Shown here piece after piece: positions 8,666 to 16,821 of a stretch of DNA of 64,000 nt (position 1 is its first letter; every line of letters begins with the position of its first letter). The stretch spans positions 50,851 through 114,850 of the forward strand of contig JBHOQU010000039.1 in the NCBI GenBank assembly GCA_042408785.1, read 5' to 3'. Under the pieces are notes generated by a model. That model ran no database searches. It was not told the DNA's origin and was given only the letters and a program-made list of their open reading frames with translations. The position numbers and the translations under genes are program-made. This stretch comes from JAUQQI01 sp042408785. Lineage in GTDB: Bacteria > Chloroflexota > Dehalococcoidia > JAUQQI01.

Positions 8666-8848
8666 TTAACCTGCGGGCGTCTGCCGACCGGTTGAGCTCT
8701 CGCCCCTGGCCTGGGGTAGCGTCAGGCCGATGAGGGCCGCCAGCGCCACCACACCGGCGAAGACGGCGGCGATGACAAGGGCGGCAGCAACCAGAAGCAG
8801 AATCAGCGCCAGCGGCCAGTCCAGGACAACGGGTTGGGTTGCCACCAT
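8666..8848 (-). CDS. Small hydrophobic membrane protein, unknown function
   Basis: A 60-residue ORF. Residues 9-47 are almost continuously hydrophobic (Leu, Ala, Val, Ile), enough for one long or two short membrane helices, followed by a polar tail (RGESSTGRQTPAG). Its ATG lies 3 bp after the proS stop, consistent with translational coupling. No family recognised. It could be a chance ORF, but the sharp boundary between hydrophobic and polar parts and the tight spacing favour a real gene. Confidence 0.45.
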   Translation of the reverse strand: MVATQPVVLDWPLALILLLVAAALVIAAVFAGVVALAALIGLTLPQARGESSTGRQTPAG

Positions 8849-8851
8849 CGG

Positions 8852-10318
8852 CTAATAGGCCCTGGCAAAGAGCACCCGCCGCTCCGAGGGCTTGCCGCAC
8901 CAGATGCACTGCCCGGGTGCCGTCGGCACGCCCTCCGGCTGGTCGAAGGGTATAACCCGGATGGTTGCGCCGGTCTGGTCCTTAATGGCGGCCTCGCAAG
9001 CGGCCGAGCCGCACCAGTGGGCGTAGACAAACCCCCGCTGACCGGCGAAAACCGCCTCGAAATCTTCCAGCCGGTCGATATTGTAACTGTTTGCCCGCTG
9101 GAAGTCCAGGGCCCTGCGGAATAGGGCCCGCTGAACCTCGTCGAGCAGGCCCTTGACGTTTTCGACCAGGTTCTCGAAGGGCACCGTCCGCCGCTCCCGG
9201 GTGTCCCGCCGGACCAGAACGGCCTGCCGATTCTCCACATCCCGGGGCCCGATTTCGACCCGGACGGGCACCCCGCGCAGGTCCCACTCGTTGAACTTCC
9301 AGCCGGGCGTGTACTCATCCCGCAGGTCGGATATCACCCGAACGTCGTGGCTTCTCAGGCCGGCTTCGGCCTCCCGGACGACGGCCGTCACCCGCTCCCG
9401 TTCGGCCTCGGAGCGCCAGATGGGCACGATGACGGCCTGGTAGGGGGCCACCTTGGGGGGCAGGATGAGGCCGTCGGCGTCCCCGTGGACCATGATGATG
9501 GCTCCGACCAGCCGGGTCGAGGATCCCCAGCTCGTCTGCCAGACGTATTTCCGCTGGCCGTCCCGGTCCAGGAAGGTGATGTCGAAGGCCTTGGCGAAAT
9601 GCTGGCCCAGGTTGTGGGAGGTGGCCGCCTGGAGGGCCCGCCGGTCGGCCATCATCGCCTCGATGGCGTAGGTTCGGAGGGCGCCGGCAAACTTCTCCGA
9701 CTCCGTCTTCCGCCCGGCCACCACCGGTATCGCCAGGTCGTTCTCGACGAAGTCCTTATAAATGCCCAGAATCTTTAAAGCCTCCGCTTCGGCCTCCTCT
9801 TCGGCGGCGTGGGCGGTGTGGCCCTCCTGCCAGAGAAACTCGGTGGTTCGCAGAAAGAGGGTGGTCCGCTTCTCCCACCGGACCACGTTGCACCACTGGT
9901 TGATGAGCACCGGCAGGTCCCGGTAAGACTGGATCCATTTGGCGTACATGGCCCCGATGATGGCCTCGGAGGTGGGCCGTACGGCCAGCCGCTCGCCCAG
10001 GGGCTCATCGCCCCCCTGGGTAACCCAGGCCACCTGGGGGGCAAAGCCTTCGACGTGTTCGGCCTCCTTCTTGAGAAAGCCCTCCGGGATGAAGAGGGGG
10101 AAGTAGGCGTTAACGTGGCCGGCATCTTTAAAGCGGCGGTCCAGGCGGGCCTGCATATTCTCCCAGAGGGCGTAGCCGTAGGGCCGGATCACCATGCAGC
10201 CCCGGACGGGGGCGTAATCGGCCAGCTCCGCCCGCAGGATCACCTCGGTGTACCAGCCCGAAAAATCCGTCTCCCGGTCGGGCAACGCGGTTACGAAGCG
10301 CTTCACGGCCTCGGTCAT
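8852..10318 (-). CDS. proS: Prolyl-tRNA synthetase, eukaryote/archaeon-like type
   Basis: Charges tRNA-Pro; 488 residues, the length of type 3 ProRS without the INS editing domain found in the E. coli type. Class II motifs are visible: motif 2 around NVVRWEKRTTLFLRTTEFLW, motif 3 ending in QTSWGSSTRLVGAIIMVHGD, then an anticodon-binding domain and a C-terminal zinc-binding-like region (CIWCGKPSERR) ending in a terminal Tyr, as in this subfamily. A possible extended -10 (TGC-TAGACT) lies at 10351-10359 on this strand. It is divergent from the liv operon. Confidence 0.96.
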   Translation of the reverse strand: MTEAVKRFVTALPDRETDFSGWYTEVILRAELADYAPVRGCMVIRPYGYALWENMQARLDRRFKDAGHVNAYFPLFIPEGFLKKEAEHVEGFAPQVAWVTQGGDEPLGERLAVRPTSEAIIGAMYAKWIQSYRDLPVLINQWCNVVRWEKRTTLFLRTTEFLWQEGHTAHAAEEEAEAEALKILGIYKDFVENDLAIPVVAGRKTESEKFAGALRTYAIEAMMADRRALQAATSHNLGQHFAKAFDITFLDRDGQRKYVWQTSWGSSTRLVGAIIMVHGDADGLILPPKVAPYQAVIVPIWRSEAERERVTAVVREAEAGLRSHDVRVISDLRDEYTPGWKFNEWDLRGVPVRVEIGPRDVENRQAVLVRRDTRERRTVPFENLVENVKGLLDEVQRALFRRALDFQRANSYNIDRLEDFEAVFAGQRGFVYAHWCGSAACEAAIKDQTGATIRVIPFDQPEGVPTAPGQCIWCGKPSERRVLFARAY

Positions 10319-10350
10319 CGCCTTCCCCCTTCGCCTTTACTCCGGTTCTA

Positions 10351-10359
10351 AGTCTAGCA
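10351..10359 (-). promoter_or_regulatory. Probable extended -10 promoter of proS
   Basis: On the minus strand TGC-TAGACT matches the extended -10 form TGn-TATAAT at 4 of 6 core positions. Initiation would fall near 10343, about 25 nt before the proS ATG. I see no good -35. The same 9-mer precedes the DUF72 gene at 24174. Confidence 0.4.
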
Positions 10360-10373
10360 TACCGCCTGCGCCG

Positions 10374-10402
10374 TTGCGCCCGGATGGACGTCGGGTTATA
10401 AT
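10374..10402 (+). promoter_or_regulatory. Sigma-70 promoter of the liv operon
   Basis: TTGCGC (10374-10379) and TATAAT (10397-10402) are separated by 17 bp. The start would be near 10409, with the livJ GTG at 10438 and GGGGAGG between them. Confidence 0.75.
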
Positions 10403-10437
10403 AGGCCAGAACATTTACCTCACAGGGGAGGCAAACC

Positions 10438-11694
10438 GTGCAGCGGGTCACCCGGAGGGAATTCCTTAAGCTGGCAGGGGCCGCGGCGGGCATCATCGGG
10501 CTTGAGTCGGCTGTGGTCGGGTGTCAGGTTGCCGGTCAGGTCGGGGGGCCGGGGCCTCAGCCGGCCCAGGAGATCCCCATGCTGGGCATCTGGCCCTTCA
10601 CCGGAGCCTTCGCCGACGTGGGGCCCGTTCTCGACCGGGGAATGAGCCTGGCCCTGGAGGAGTGGGGTTACAAAGTCAACGGCCGTCCCATCAAATATGT
10701 CAAGCGGGACAGCGAAACCAAGGCGGATACCGCCACCCGCCGGGTGGAAGAGGCCATCGAAACCGAGGGCGTCAAGTACGTTATCGGCCCTTGGTCCAGC
10801 GGCGTCGCCCTCGCCGTCTCCGAAGTGGCCAAGCGCCGGAAGGTGCTCCACTTCTTCAGCGGCGGCACCGAGGACATCAGCGGCAAGCGCTGCCACCGGT
10901 ACTCCTTCCAGTGGGCCGCCCACGCCTACACGGCCGCCGATACGGTCGTAAAAACCTTCCTCCGGGAAAACCCCGGGGCCAAGCGCTGGTACCTGCTCAT
11001 TGCCGACTACGCCTTCGGCTGGTCCCTGGAAAAATACTTAAAGCTTGTGGGCGAAAAGTACGGCATCCAGGTTATCGGTTCGGACCGCCACCCCCTGGGC
11101 GAGCGGGAATTCAGCGGCTACGTCTCCAAGGCCGTCGGCGCCCGACCCGACGTGGTGGCCATGGTCAACTTCGGCCAGGACGCCATCCAGGCAGTCCGGA
11201 CCTTTTACAACTTCGGCTGGCAGCCCAAGCAGCCCCTGATCATGAGCTGGAGCGCCGGAGTCGAAGAACTGGTTCAGCTTGAGCCGGAAATGCGGGAGAA
11301 CGTCTGGGTCGGCACCAACTTCTACTACACCCTCGACACCCCCGTCGCCCGGGAGTTTGTCAAGCGCTACCGGGAAAAGTACAATGAGCCCCCGGGCTAC
11401 GCCCCGGCCGCGGCCTACGGGATGACTCGCCTAGTCCTGCGGGCCATCGAGAAGGCCCGGAGCGCCGAAGTCCCCGACGTGATTCAGGCCCTGGAAGGCT
11501 GGGAGGGCGAGGACCTGCTCGGCAAGATGAGCATCGACCCCAGGACCCACCAGACCATGCGGCCCTATTTCTTCCTGCGCTGCAAAAAGAAAGCCGATAT
11601 GAAGGACCAGTGGGACTTTGCAGACCTGATCGGCATGGGCGATACGCCCCAGCCGCGCGAGCTCAACGAGTGCCAGGATATCGGGTCGTTATAA
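10438..11694 (+). CDS. livJ: Branched-chain amino-acid type ABC transporter substrate-binding lipoprotein
   Basis: A 418-residue periplasmic-binding protein of the LivJ/Peripla_BP_6 type, delivering substrate to the LivHM permease. The N-terminus has a twin-arginine signal (TRREFLKLAG) leading into a lipobox-like VVGC at about residue 29, so the protein is probably Tat-exported and lipid-anchored. The mature part has the two-lobe pattern of the family (LDRGMSLALEEWG; VIGPWSSGVALAVSEVAKRR; FGQDAIQAVRTFYNFGW). GTG start with GGGGAGG upstream. The real ligand is not readable; homologues bind amino acids, urea, amides or aromatic acids. Confidence 0.9.
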   Translation: MQRVTRREFLKLAGAAAGIIGLESAVVGCQVAGQVGGPGPQPAQEIPMLGIWPFTGAFADVGPVLDRGMSLALEEWGYKVNGRPIKYVKRDSETKADTATRRVEEAIETEGVKYVIGPWSSGVALAVSEVAKRRKVLHFFSGGTEDISGKRCHRYSFQWAAHAYTAADTVVKTFLRENPGAKRWYLLIADYAFGWSLEKYLKLVGEKYGIQVIGSDRHPLGEREFSGYVSKAVGARPDVVAMVNFGQDAIQAVRTFYNFGWQPKQPLIMSWSAGVEELVQLEPEMRENVWVGTNFYYTLDTPVAREFVKRYREKYNEPPGYAPAAAYGMTRLVLRAIEKARSAEVPDVIQALEGWEGEDLLGKMSIDPRTHQTMRPYFFLRCKKKADMKDQWDFADLIGMGDTPQPRELNECQDIGSL

Positions 11695-11742
11695 GGCTGG
11701 GGGCCTGAACCCCGCATACCGGCCGTCATCCGAGGTTGCGTC

Positions 11743-12612
11743 GTGGAAAATCTCGTTCCGACTCTGACGGTTCAGTTTTTTAACGGCCTCGTTGTAGGTA
11801 TGCTCTACGCCCTCATCGGCATCGGCCTCACGCTGATCCTGGGCCTCCTGGACATCCCCAACTTCGCCCACGGGGCCCTTTACGCCCTCGGCGCGTACTT
11901 GTTAATTCAGCTTCTTGGGCTGACGGGCAGTTTCTGGCTGGGCCTGCTCATTGCCCCCGTCGTGGTCTTCATTCTGAGCATGATTTTGGAGCGCCTGATG
12001 ATTCGGCCCTTGTATCCGGTCGGGGCCAATTACGTGCTCCTCTTTACCTTTGCCGTTTCGGTCATTGTGCAGGAGCTGATCATCATCCTGTGGGGCCCGG
12101 TCGGATTCAGCGTTTTGCCACCCCCGGTGCTGGCCGGCAGCGTCGAGCTGGGGCTCTTCTCCTATCCAAGGTATCACCTTTTTGTGATGTTCGTTTCGGT
12201 GGCCGTTATCGTCGCCCTCTGGTTCTTGCTGGAGCACACCCGCTACGGGGCGATTATGCGGGCCGGGATTGAGAACAAAACGATGGTCAGCGCCCTGGGC
12301 ATTGACGTTTACCGGCTGTTCACCGTCGGTTTCGGGTTGGGGGCCTACCTGGCGGGCCTGGCCGGTGTCCTGATCGCCCCGATCCGGGGGCTCACGCCCT
12401 ACATGGGGGTCGACATTTTGCCCTTCGCCTTCGTCATAGTTGCCCTGGGCGGGCTCGGCAACATCATCGGGGCCATTGTCGCCGGCCTCATCATCGGCGT
12501 CACCCAGACCCTGACCACCCAGTTCTGGCCCCAGGGCTCCACCATCACCATCTTTGCGGTAATGGCCCTGATTCTGCTCACCCGGCCTCAGGGCCTCTTC
12601 GGGGCCCGCTGA
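11743..12612 (+). CDS. livH: Branched-chain amino-acid ABC transporter permease LivH
   Basis: A 289-residue inner-membrane permease with about eight hydrophobic helices. Typical LivH features are an N-terminal GLVVGMLYALIGIGLTLILG followed by DIPNFAHGALYALGAY, and a late GLGNIIGAIVAGLIIG loop that contacts the ATPase. GTG start with GAGG 7 nt upstream. It ends one base before livM, so the permeases are coupled. Confidence 0.95.
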   Translation: MENLVPTLTVQFFNGLVVGMLYALIGIGLTLILGLLDIPNFAHGALYALGAYLLIQLLGLTGSFWLGLLIAPVVVFILSMILERLMIRPLYPVGANYVLLFTFAVSVIVQELIIILWGPVGFSVLPPPVLAGSVELGLFSYPRYHLFVMFVSVAVIVALWFLLEHTRYGAIMRAGIENKTMVSALGIDVYRLFTVGFGLGAYLAGLAGVLIAPIRGLTPYMGVDILPFAFVIVALGGLGNIIGAIVAGLIIGVTQTLTTQFWPQGSTITIFAVMALILLTRPQGLFGAR

Positions 12613-12613
12613 G

Positions 12614-13609
12614 ATGGCCAAGCTCCGCCGGCGACTCGGTCCCATCGCCCCCTGGGTGCTGCTCGGCATCGTCGTGCTCGTGCTCCCCGACCTGATGCGC
12701 ACCACGGTGGCCACAGAGGTCTGGATTTTCGCCATCCTCGCCCTGGCTTTCAACCTGCTGCTGGGCTATACGGGCCTGCTTTCCTTCGGGCAGGCGACGT
12801 TTTTCGGCGCCGGCGCCTACACCGCCGGCCTTCTGCTGATTCATCAGCGGGTCCACCCCCTGGTGGCCCTGGCCGCGGCCGCCCTGGCCGGCGGCCTTGT
12901 CGCCGCCGTTGTGGGCTACCTGTGCATCCGGCGGGTCGGCCTCTACTTCATCATGCTGACCTTCGCCTTCAACCTGATGGCCTATTTCATCGTCTACCAG
13001 GCCTCGTCGATAACCGGCGGCGTCGACGGCCTGCCGGGGGTGCCCAGGCCCCCGGTAGACCTCTACGTCGTATCCTGGGACATCCGACCGGGCGTCTCTT
13101 ACTACCTGTTCGTAAGCCTTATCTTTCTGGCCTCTGCCCTGACCCTCAAAGGGGTGGCGGATTCGCCCCTCGGGCTGGTGCTCCAGGCCATCCGGGAAAA
13201 TGAGGCCCGGGCCGCCGCCCTGGGCTACAACACCTCGGCCTTCAAGCGGCTGGCCTTCGTCACCTCCGGTGTCTTCTCCGGGCTGGCCGGCGCCCTTTAC
13301 GGGATGCTCTTCGGCATCGTGCCCATCGACACCATCTACTGGGTGACGTCGGGCAACATCGTCTTTATGACCCTCATCGGGGGTACCAGCAGCTTTTTCG
13401 GCCCCGTAGTTGGCGCAATTTTCTTTATCTGGTTAGCCGAAACAATAAGCGTTCGCTGGGAGCGGTGGCCCCTCCTGTTCGGGCTGGTGTTCGTCTTTGT
13501 AATCTTCTTCTTCCGGGGCGGTTTCGTGGAAGTCTGGCGGCGGCTCCAGACCCTCCTGTCCCGCCCCGGCCGGAAGTTGGAGCCGGACCGTGGTCCTGCT
13601 AAGGACTGA
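12614..13609 (+). CDS. livM: Branched-chain amino-acid ABC transporter permease LivM
   Basis: A 331-residue second permease subunit. Family motifs are FNLLLGYTGLLSFGQATFFG near residue 40 and the EAA-like region GVFSGLAGALYGMLFGIVP followed by FMTLIGGTSSFFGPVVGA. The charged C-terminal tail overlaps the livG start by 20 bp. It forms the LivHM heterodimer with the upstream gene. Confidence 0.95.
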   Translation: MAKLRRRLGPIAPWVLLGIVVLVLPDLMRTTVATEVWIFAILALAFNLLLGYTGLLSFGQATFFGAGAYTAGLLLIHQRVHPLVALAAAALAGGLVAAVVGYLCIRRVGLYFIMLTFAFNLMAYFIVYQASSITGGVDGLPGVPRPPVDLYVVSWDIRPGVSYYLFVSLIFLASALTLKGVADSPLGLVLQAIRENEARAAALGYNTSAFKRLAFVTSGVFSGLAGALYGMLFGIVPIDTIYWVTSGNIVFMTLIGGTSSFFGPVVGAIFFIWLAETISVRWERWPLLFGLVFVFVIFFFRGGFVEVWRRLQTLLSRPGRKLEPDRGPAKD

Positions 13610-14333
13610 GGACCTGACCGTCCGATTCGGCGCCCTGACGGCCGTGGACCGGGTAAGCTTAGAGATTCAGCCCGGAACGGTCTACTCCATCATCGGCCCC
13701 AACGGTGCCGGCAAAACCACCCTCTTTAACGCGATAACCGGGGAAATAAGGCCCACCTCGGGCCGGGTCCTCTTCCTGGACCGGGATATCACCAACCTGA
13801 CCGTCTACCAGCGGGCCCAGCTGGGTATTGGCCGCTCCTTCCAGCGGACCAACATCTTTCCCAACCTGACGGTCTTCGAAAACGTCTGGCTTGCCAGTTT
13901 CGCCCGGCTTCACCCCTCCAGCCTCCCCCACCGGATACCCCGCCATCACCTGGCCGAAGCCAAAGACCGCGTCTACGAGGTCCTGGCCGAAGTCGGCCTG
14001 GCCGACCGGGCCAACCACCAGGCCGCCGAACTCTCCCACGGGGACCAGCGGCTGCTTGAGGTTGCCATTGCCCTCGGGCTGTCGCCAAAGCTCCTTATGC
14101 TGGATGAGCCCACGGCCGGCCTTTCGCCCGAAGAAACCCGCCGCATGATGGAACTTATAAAACAGTTGGCCGCCAAATACACGATATTGCTCATCGAGCA
14201 TAAAATTCACCTCGTCATGGAAGTCTCGCAAATCGTTTCCGTGATGCATTTCGGTCGTATAATTGCCCAGGGTTCCCCCGAGCAAATCCAAAGGGACCCG
14301 GCCGTTCAAGAAGCATACCTGGGTAGGCGATGA
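13590..14333 (+). CDS. livG: Branched-chain amino-acid ABC transporter ATPase LivG
   Basis: A 247-residue ATPase. Walker A is GPNGAGKTT near residue 37, the signature appears as ELSHGDQRLLEVA (LSHGD in place of LSGGQ, common in LivG), and Walker B is LLMLDEP followed by the switch His in LLIEHKIHL. GTG start within the end of livM; the stop overlaps the livF ATG by 4 bp. Confidence 0.95.
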   Translation: MVLLRTEDLTVRFGALTAVDRVSLEIQPGTVYSIIGPNGAGKTTLFNAITGEIRPTSGRVLFLDRDITNLTVYQRAQLGIGRSFQRTNIFPNLTVFENVWLASFARLHPSSLPHRIPRHHLAEAKDRVYEVLAEVGLADRANHQAAELSHGDQRLLEVAIALGLSPKLLMLDEPTAGLSPEETRRMMELIKQLAAKYTILLIEHKIHLVMEVSQIVSVMHFGRIIAQGSPEQIQRDPAVQEAYLGRR

Positions 14334-15028
14334 TTCTGGAAGTCAAAGAAATTCACGTCTACTACGGCCTGGCCCACGTCCTGCACGGCGTATCCCTTCA
14401 AGTCGACCGGGGTGAGGTTGTGGCCCTGCTGGGCCGCAACGGTGCCGGCAAAAGCACAACCATTAAGGCCATCATGGGGGTCGCACCGCCCAGGTCGGGA
14501 AGGGTGGTCTTTAAGGGGATTGATATTACCGGCTGGCCGCCGCATCGGGTGGCCCGCCTGGGGGTCGGATATGTGCCCGAGACCCGGGATATCTTCTCCC
14601 ATCTGACCGCCGAGGAAAACCTCCTGATCGCTTACAACCGGCGTTCCCGCTGGGCCCCCGAGAGCATCGTGGAACTGTTTCCGAAGCTGGCGGAGCTCAA
14701 GAACAGGCGGGGTCGGCACCTCAGTGGCGGCGAACAGCAGATGCTGGCCATCGCCCGCGCCCTGCTGACCGGCCCGGAGCTTCTCCTCCTCGACGAACCC
14801 TCCCAGGGCCTGGCCCCTATCGTGGTCGAATCCATCCTCGATGCCGTCAGGCGCCTTAAAGGGCAGGGGCTGAGCATGCTGCTGGTCGAGCAAAACTTCG
14901 ACCTGGCCGTACAGCTCGCCGACCGCGTCTACCTGATCGACCACGGGCAGATCGTCTTCGAGGGGACCGTGGCCGACCTCATGGCCAGGCCGGAGCTCAC
15001 CACCCGCTACCTGGGCGTAACCGTCTAA
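14330..15028 (+). CDS. livF: Branched-chain amino-acid ABC transporter ATPase LivF
   Basis: A 232-residue ATPase with Walker A GRNGAGKST, signature LSGGEQQMLAIARAL, Walker B LLLLDEPSQGLAP and a C-terminal LADRVYLIDHGQIVFEG typical of LivF. It pairs with LivG to power uptake and ends the liv operon. No clear hairpin terminator follows; the next promoter begins 13 bp after the stop. Confidence 0.95.
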   Translation: MILEVKEIHVYYGLAHVLHGVSLQVDRGEVVALLGRNGAGKSTTIKAIMGVAPPRSGRVVFKGIDITGWPPHRVARLGVGYVPETRDIFSHLTAEENLLIAYNRRSRWAPESIVELFPKLAELKNRRGRHLSGGEQQMLAIARALLTGPELLLLDEPSQGLAPIVVESILDAVRRLKGQGLSMLLVEQNFDLAVQLADRVYLIDHGQIVFEGTVADLMARPELTTRYLGVTV

Positions 15029-15041
15029 AGCATCCCCGGGT

Positions 15042-15071
15042 TTGACAAGGCTCGGCGGGCGTCCATATATT
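15042..15071 (+). promoter_or_regulatory. Promoter of the sensor kinase, probably giving a leaderless mRNA
   Basis: TTGACA (15042-15047) is followed after 18 bp by TATATT (15066-15071). Transcription should start near 15078, only about four bases before the kinase ATG at 15082, and no ribosome binding site fits in that space. Confidence 0.65.
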
Positions 15072-15081
15072 GCCGATTGGG

Positions 15082-16821
15082 ATGGGTACGACGGAGCGGG
15101 AAGAGCTTCTGGCCGAAATCGAGCGGCTCCGGGCCGAGAACGAGCGGCTTAAGGCCCAGATCGAGGACGAACTTATCCGCCGCATCGCCCAGCTCAATGC
15201 CCTGCATCGGGTCAATGCCGCCGCCAACAGCTCCCTCAACCTGGATGAGATGCTCCGCCTCACCGTCCACACCGTCAGCGAGGTGATGCGCACCGACGCC
15301 TGCTCCGTCTACCTGTTCGAGCCCGGCGACCGCCTCGTCCTGCGGGCCACCGTCGGCCTGAACCCGGAGGCCGTGGGCAAGTACTCCATCCGCCTCGGCG
15401 CCGGCATCACCGGCCTGGCCGCCGCCCAGGGCCGCCCCATCGCCGTAAAGGACGCCTGGGGCGACCCCCGCTTCATGGTGGCCCCCGGCCTCGGCGAGGA
15501 ACCCTACAACTCCATGCTCTCCGTCCCCATCATCCTCTTCGCCGCCAGCGGCACCAAGCTCGTCGGCGTCCTCAACCTGATGACCCGTCAGCCCCGGGAC
15601 TTCACCCCGGACGAGCTCAACTTCTTAGAGACCGTGGCCGGCCAGCTGGCCATCGCCATTGAAAATGCCCGCCTTTACAGCTACACCGACCAGAAACTCC
15701 AGGAGAAGATCGCCCAGCTCTCAACCCTCCAACAGGTCTTCCACCTGATGACCTCCACCCTGGATATCGGCCAGGTGCTCAAGGTCATCGTCGACCAGGC
15801 CGTCGCCTTAACCCGCTGCGATGCCGCCGCCATCTTCCAGCTCGACCCCGATTCGGAGTTTCTGACCATCGTCGCCGCCCACGGCCTGCCGGAAAACTTA
15901 ACCCGAACCTGGCGGGCCCGGCCTGGCGAGACCGCCCCCGGCCTGGTCGTCCGCACCGGCCTGCCCCTGGTCATCCCGGACACGGCCGAGCTGGTGGGCC
16001 GGAAGGTGGTCCCCCTGGGTGAGGTTACCGATTTCCGGGCCGTCTTCTGCGTGCCCCTGGCCACTCAGGGCCAGACCTTCGGCGCCCTGGGCATCTACTG
16101 CCGCGACCGCCACGATTTTGACCCCGACGAGGTGATGTTCCTCTCAACCTTTGCCGACCAGGCGGCCGTCGCCCTGACCAACGCCCGGCTCTACTCCGAG
16201 GCCCAGCGCAACCTGGCGGCCAAGTCGGCGATGCTGGCCGAAATGCATCACCGGGTCAAAAACAACCTCCAGAACGTGGCCGCCCTGCTTTCCCTCCAGT
16301 ACCGGCGCAGCCGCACCGAGGAGGCCCGCCGGGTCCTCAAAGAGAGCCTGGGGCGGATCGAGGCCATCGCCGCCGTCCACGACCTGCTTTCCGGGGGACA
16401 GGCCGAATGCACCACCTTGCAGCGGGTCGCCCACCAGATCGCCGACGTGGTCCTGAGCCACCTGGTGCCGCCCCGGCTCCAGGTGGAGTTCGGGGTCGAC
16501 GGCGACGAGATCCCCCTGCCGGCCCGGGCCGCCACCGTCTTTGCCCTGGTGCTGAACGAGCTTTTAAACAACGCCATCGACCACGGGCGGCCGGCGGAGG
16601 GACCCCTGCGGGTCAAGATCACCGGCCAGTATTCCGACGAGGAGGTCCGGGTCATCGTGGCCGATAACGGTCCCGGCTTTCCGCCCGATTTCAGCGTCGA
16701 CCGGCACGGGGGCCTGGGCCTCCGGATCGTCCGAACACTGGTGGAGCAGGACCTGGGGGGTAGGCTGCGCTTCGGAACCAATGGGGGGGCGGTAATAACC
16801 ATCACCTTCCCGCCCCAATGA
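15082..16821 (+). CDS. GAF-domain sensor histidine kinase (HisKA_2 family)
   Basis: A 579-residue cytosolic kinase with no membrane helix. In order: a short coiled coil (residues 1-35), two GAF domains (about 45-190 and 215-365), a HisKA_2 dimerisation motif with the phospho-acceptor His in MHHRVKNNLQN (H390), and a HATPase (N-box NELLNNAIDHG, G1 DNGPGFPP, G2 GGLGLRI). It should sense a small ligand or redox state and phosphorylate a response regulator, but none is encoded nearby. I chose ATG 15082; an in-frame TTG at 15070 would lie inside the -10 box. The stop overlaps the next start (ATGA). Confidence 0.9.
   Translation: MGTTEREELLAEIERLRAENERLKAQIEDELIRRIAQLNALHRVNAAANSSLNLDEMLRLTVHTVSEVMRTDACSVYLFEPGDRLVLRATVGLNPEAVGKYSIRLGAGITGLAAAQGRPIAVKDAWGDPRFMVAPGLGEEPYNSMLSVPIILFAASGTKLVGVLNLMTRQPRDFTPDELNFLETVAGQLAIAIENARLYSYTDQKLQEKIAQLSTLQQVFHLMTSTLDIGQVLKVIVDQAVALTRCDAAAIFQLDPDSEFLTIVAAHGLPENLTRTWRARPGETAPGLVVRTGLPLVIPDTAELVGRKVVPLGEVTDFRAVFCVPLATQGQTFGALGIYCRDRHDFDPDEVMFLSTFADQAAVALTNARLYSEAQRNLAAKSAMLAEMHHRVKNNLQNVAALLSLQYRRSRTEEARRVLKESLGRIEAIAAVHDLLSGGQAECTTLQRVAHQIADVVLSHLVPPRLQVEFGVDGDEIPLPARAATVFALVLNELLNNAIDHGRPAEGPLRVKITGQYSDEEVRVIVADNGPGFPPDFSVDRHGGLGLRIVRTLVEQDLGGRLRFGTNGGAVITITFPPQ

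Noticed and set aside
15070..15081. TTG start of the sensor kinase
   Set aside because: It overlaps the -10 box of the gene's own promoter; ATG 15082 is preferred.
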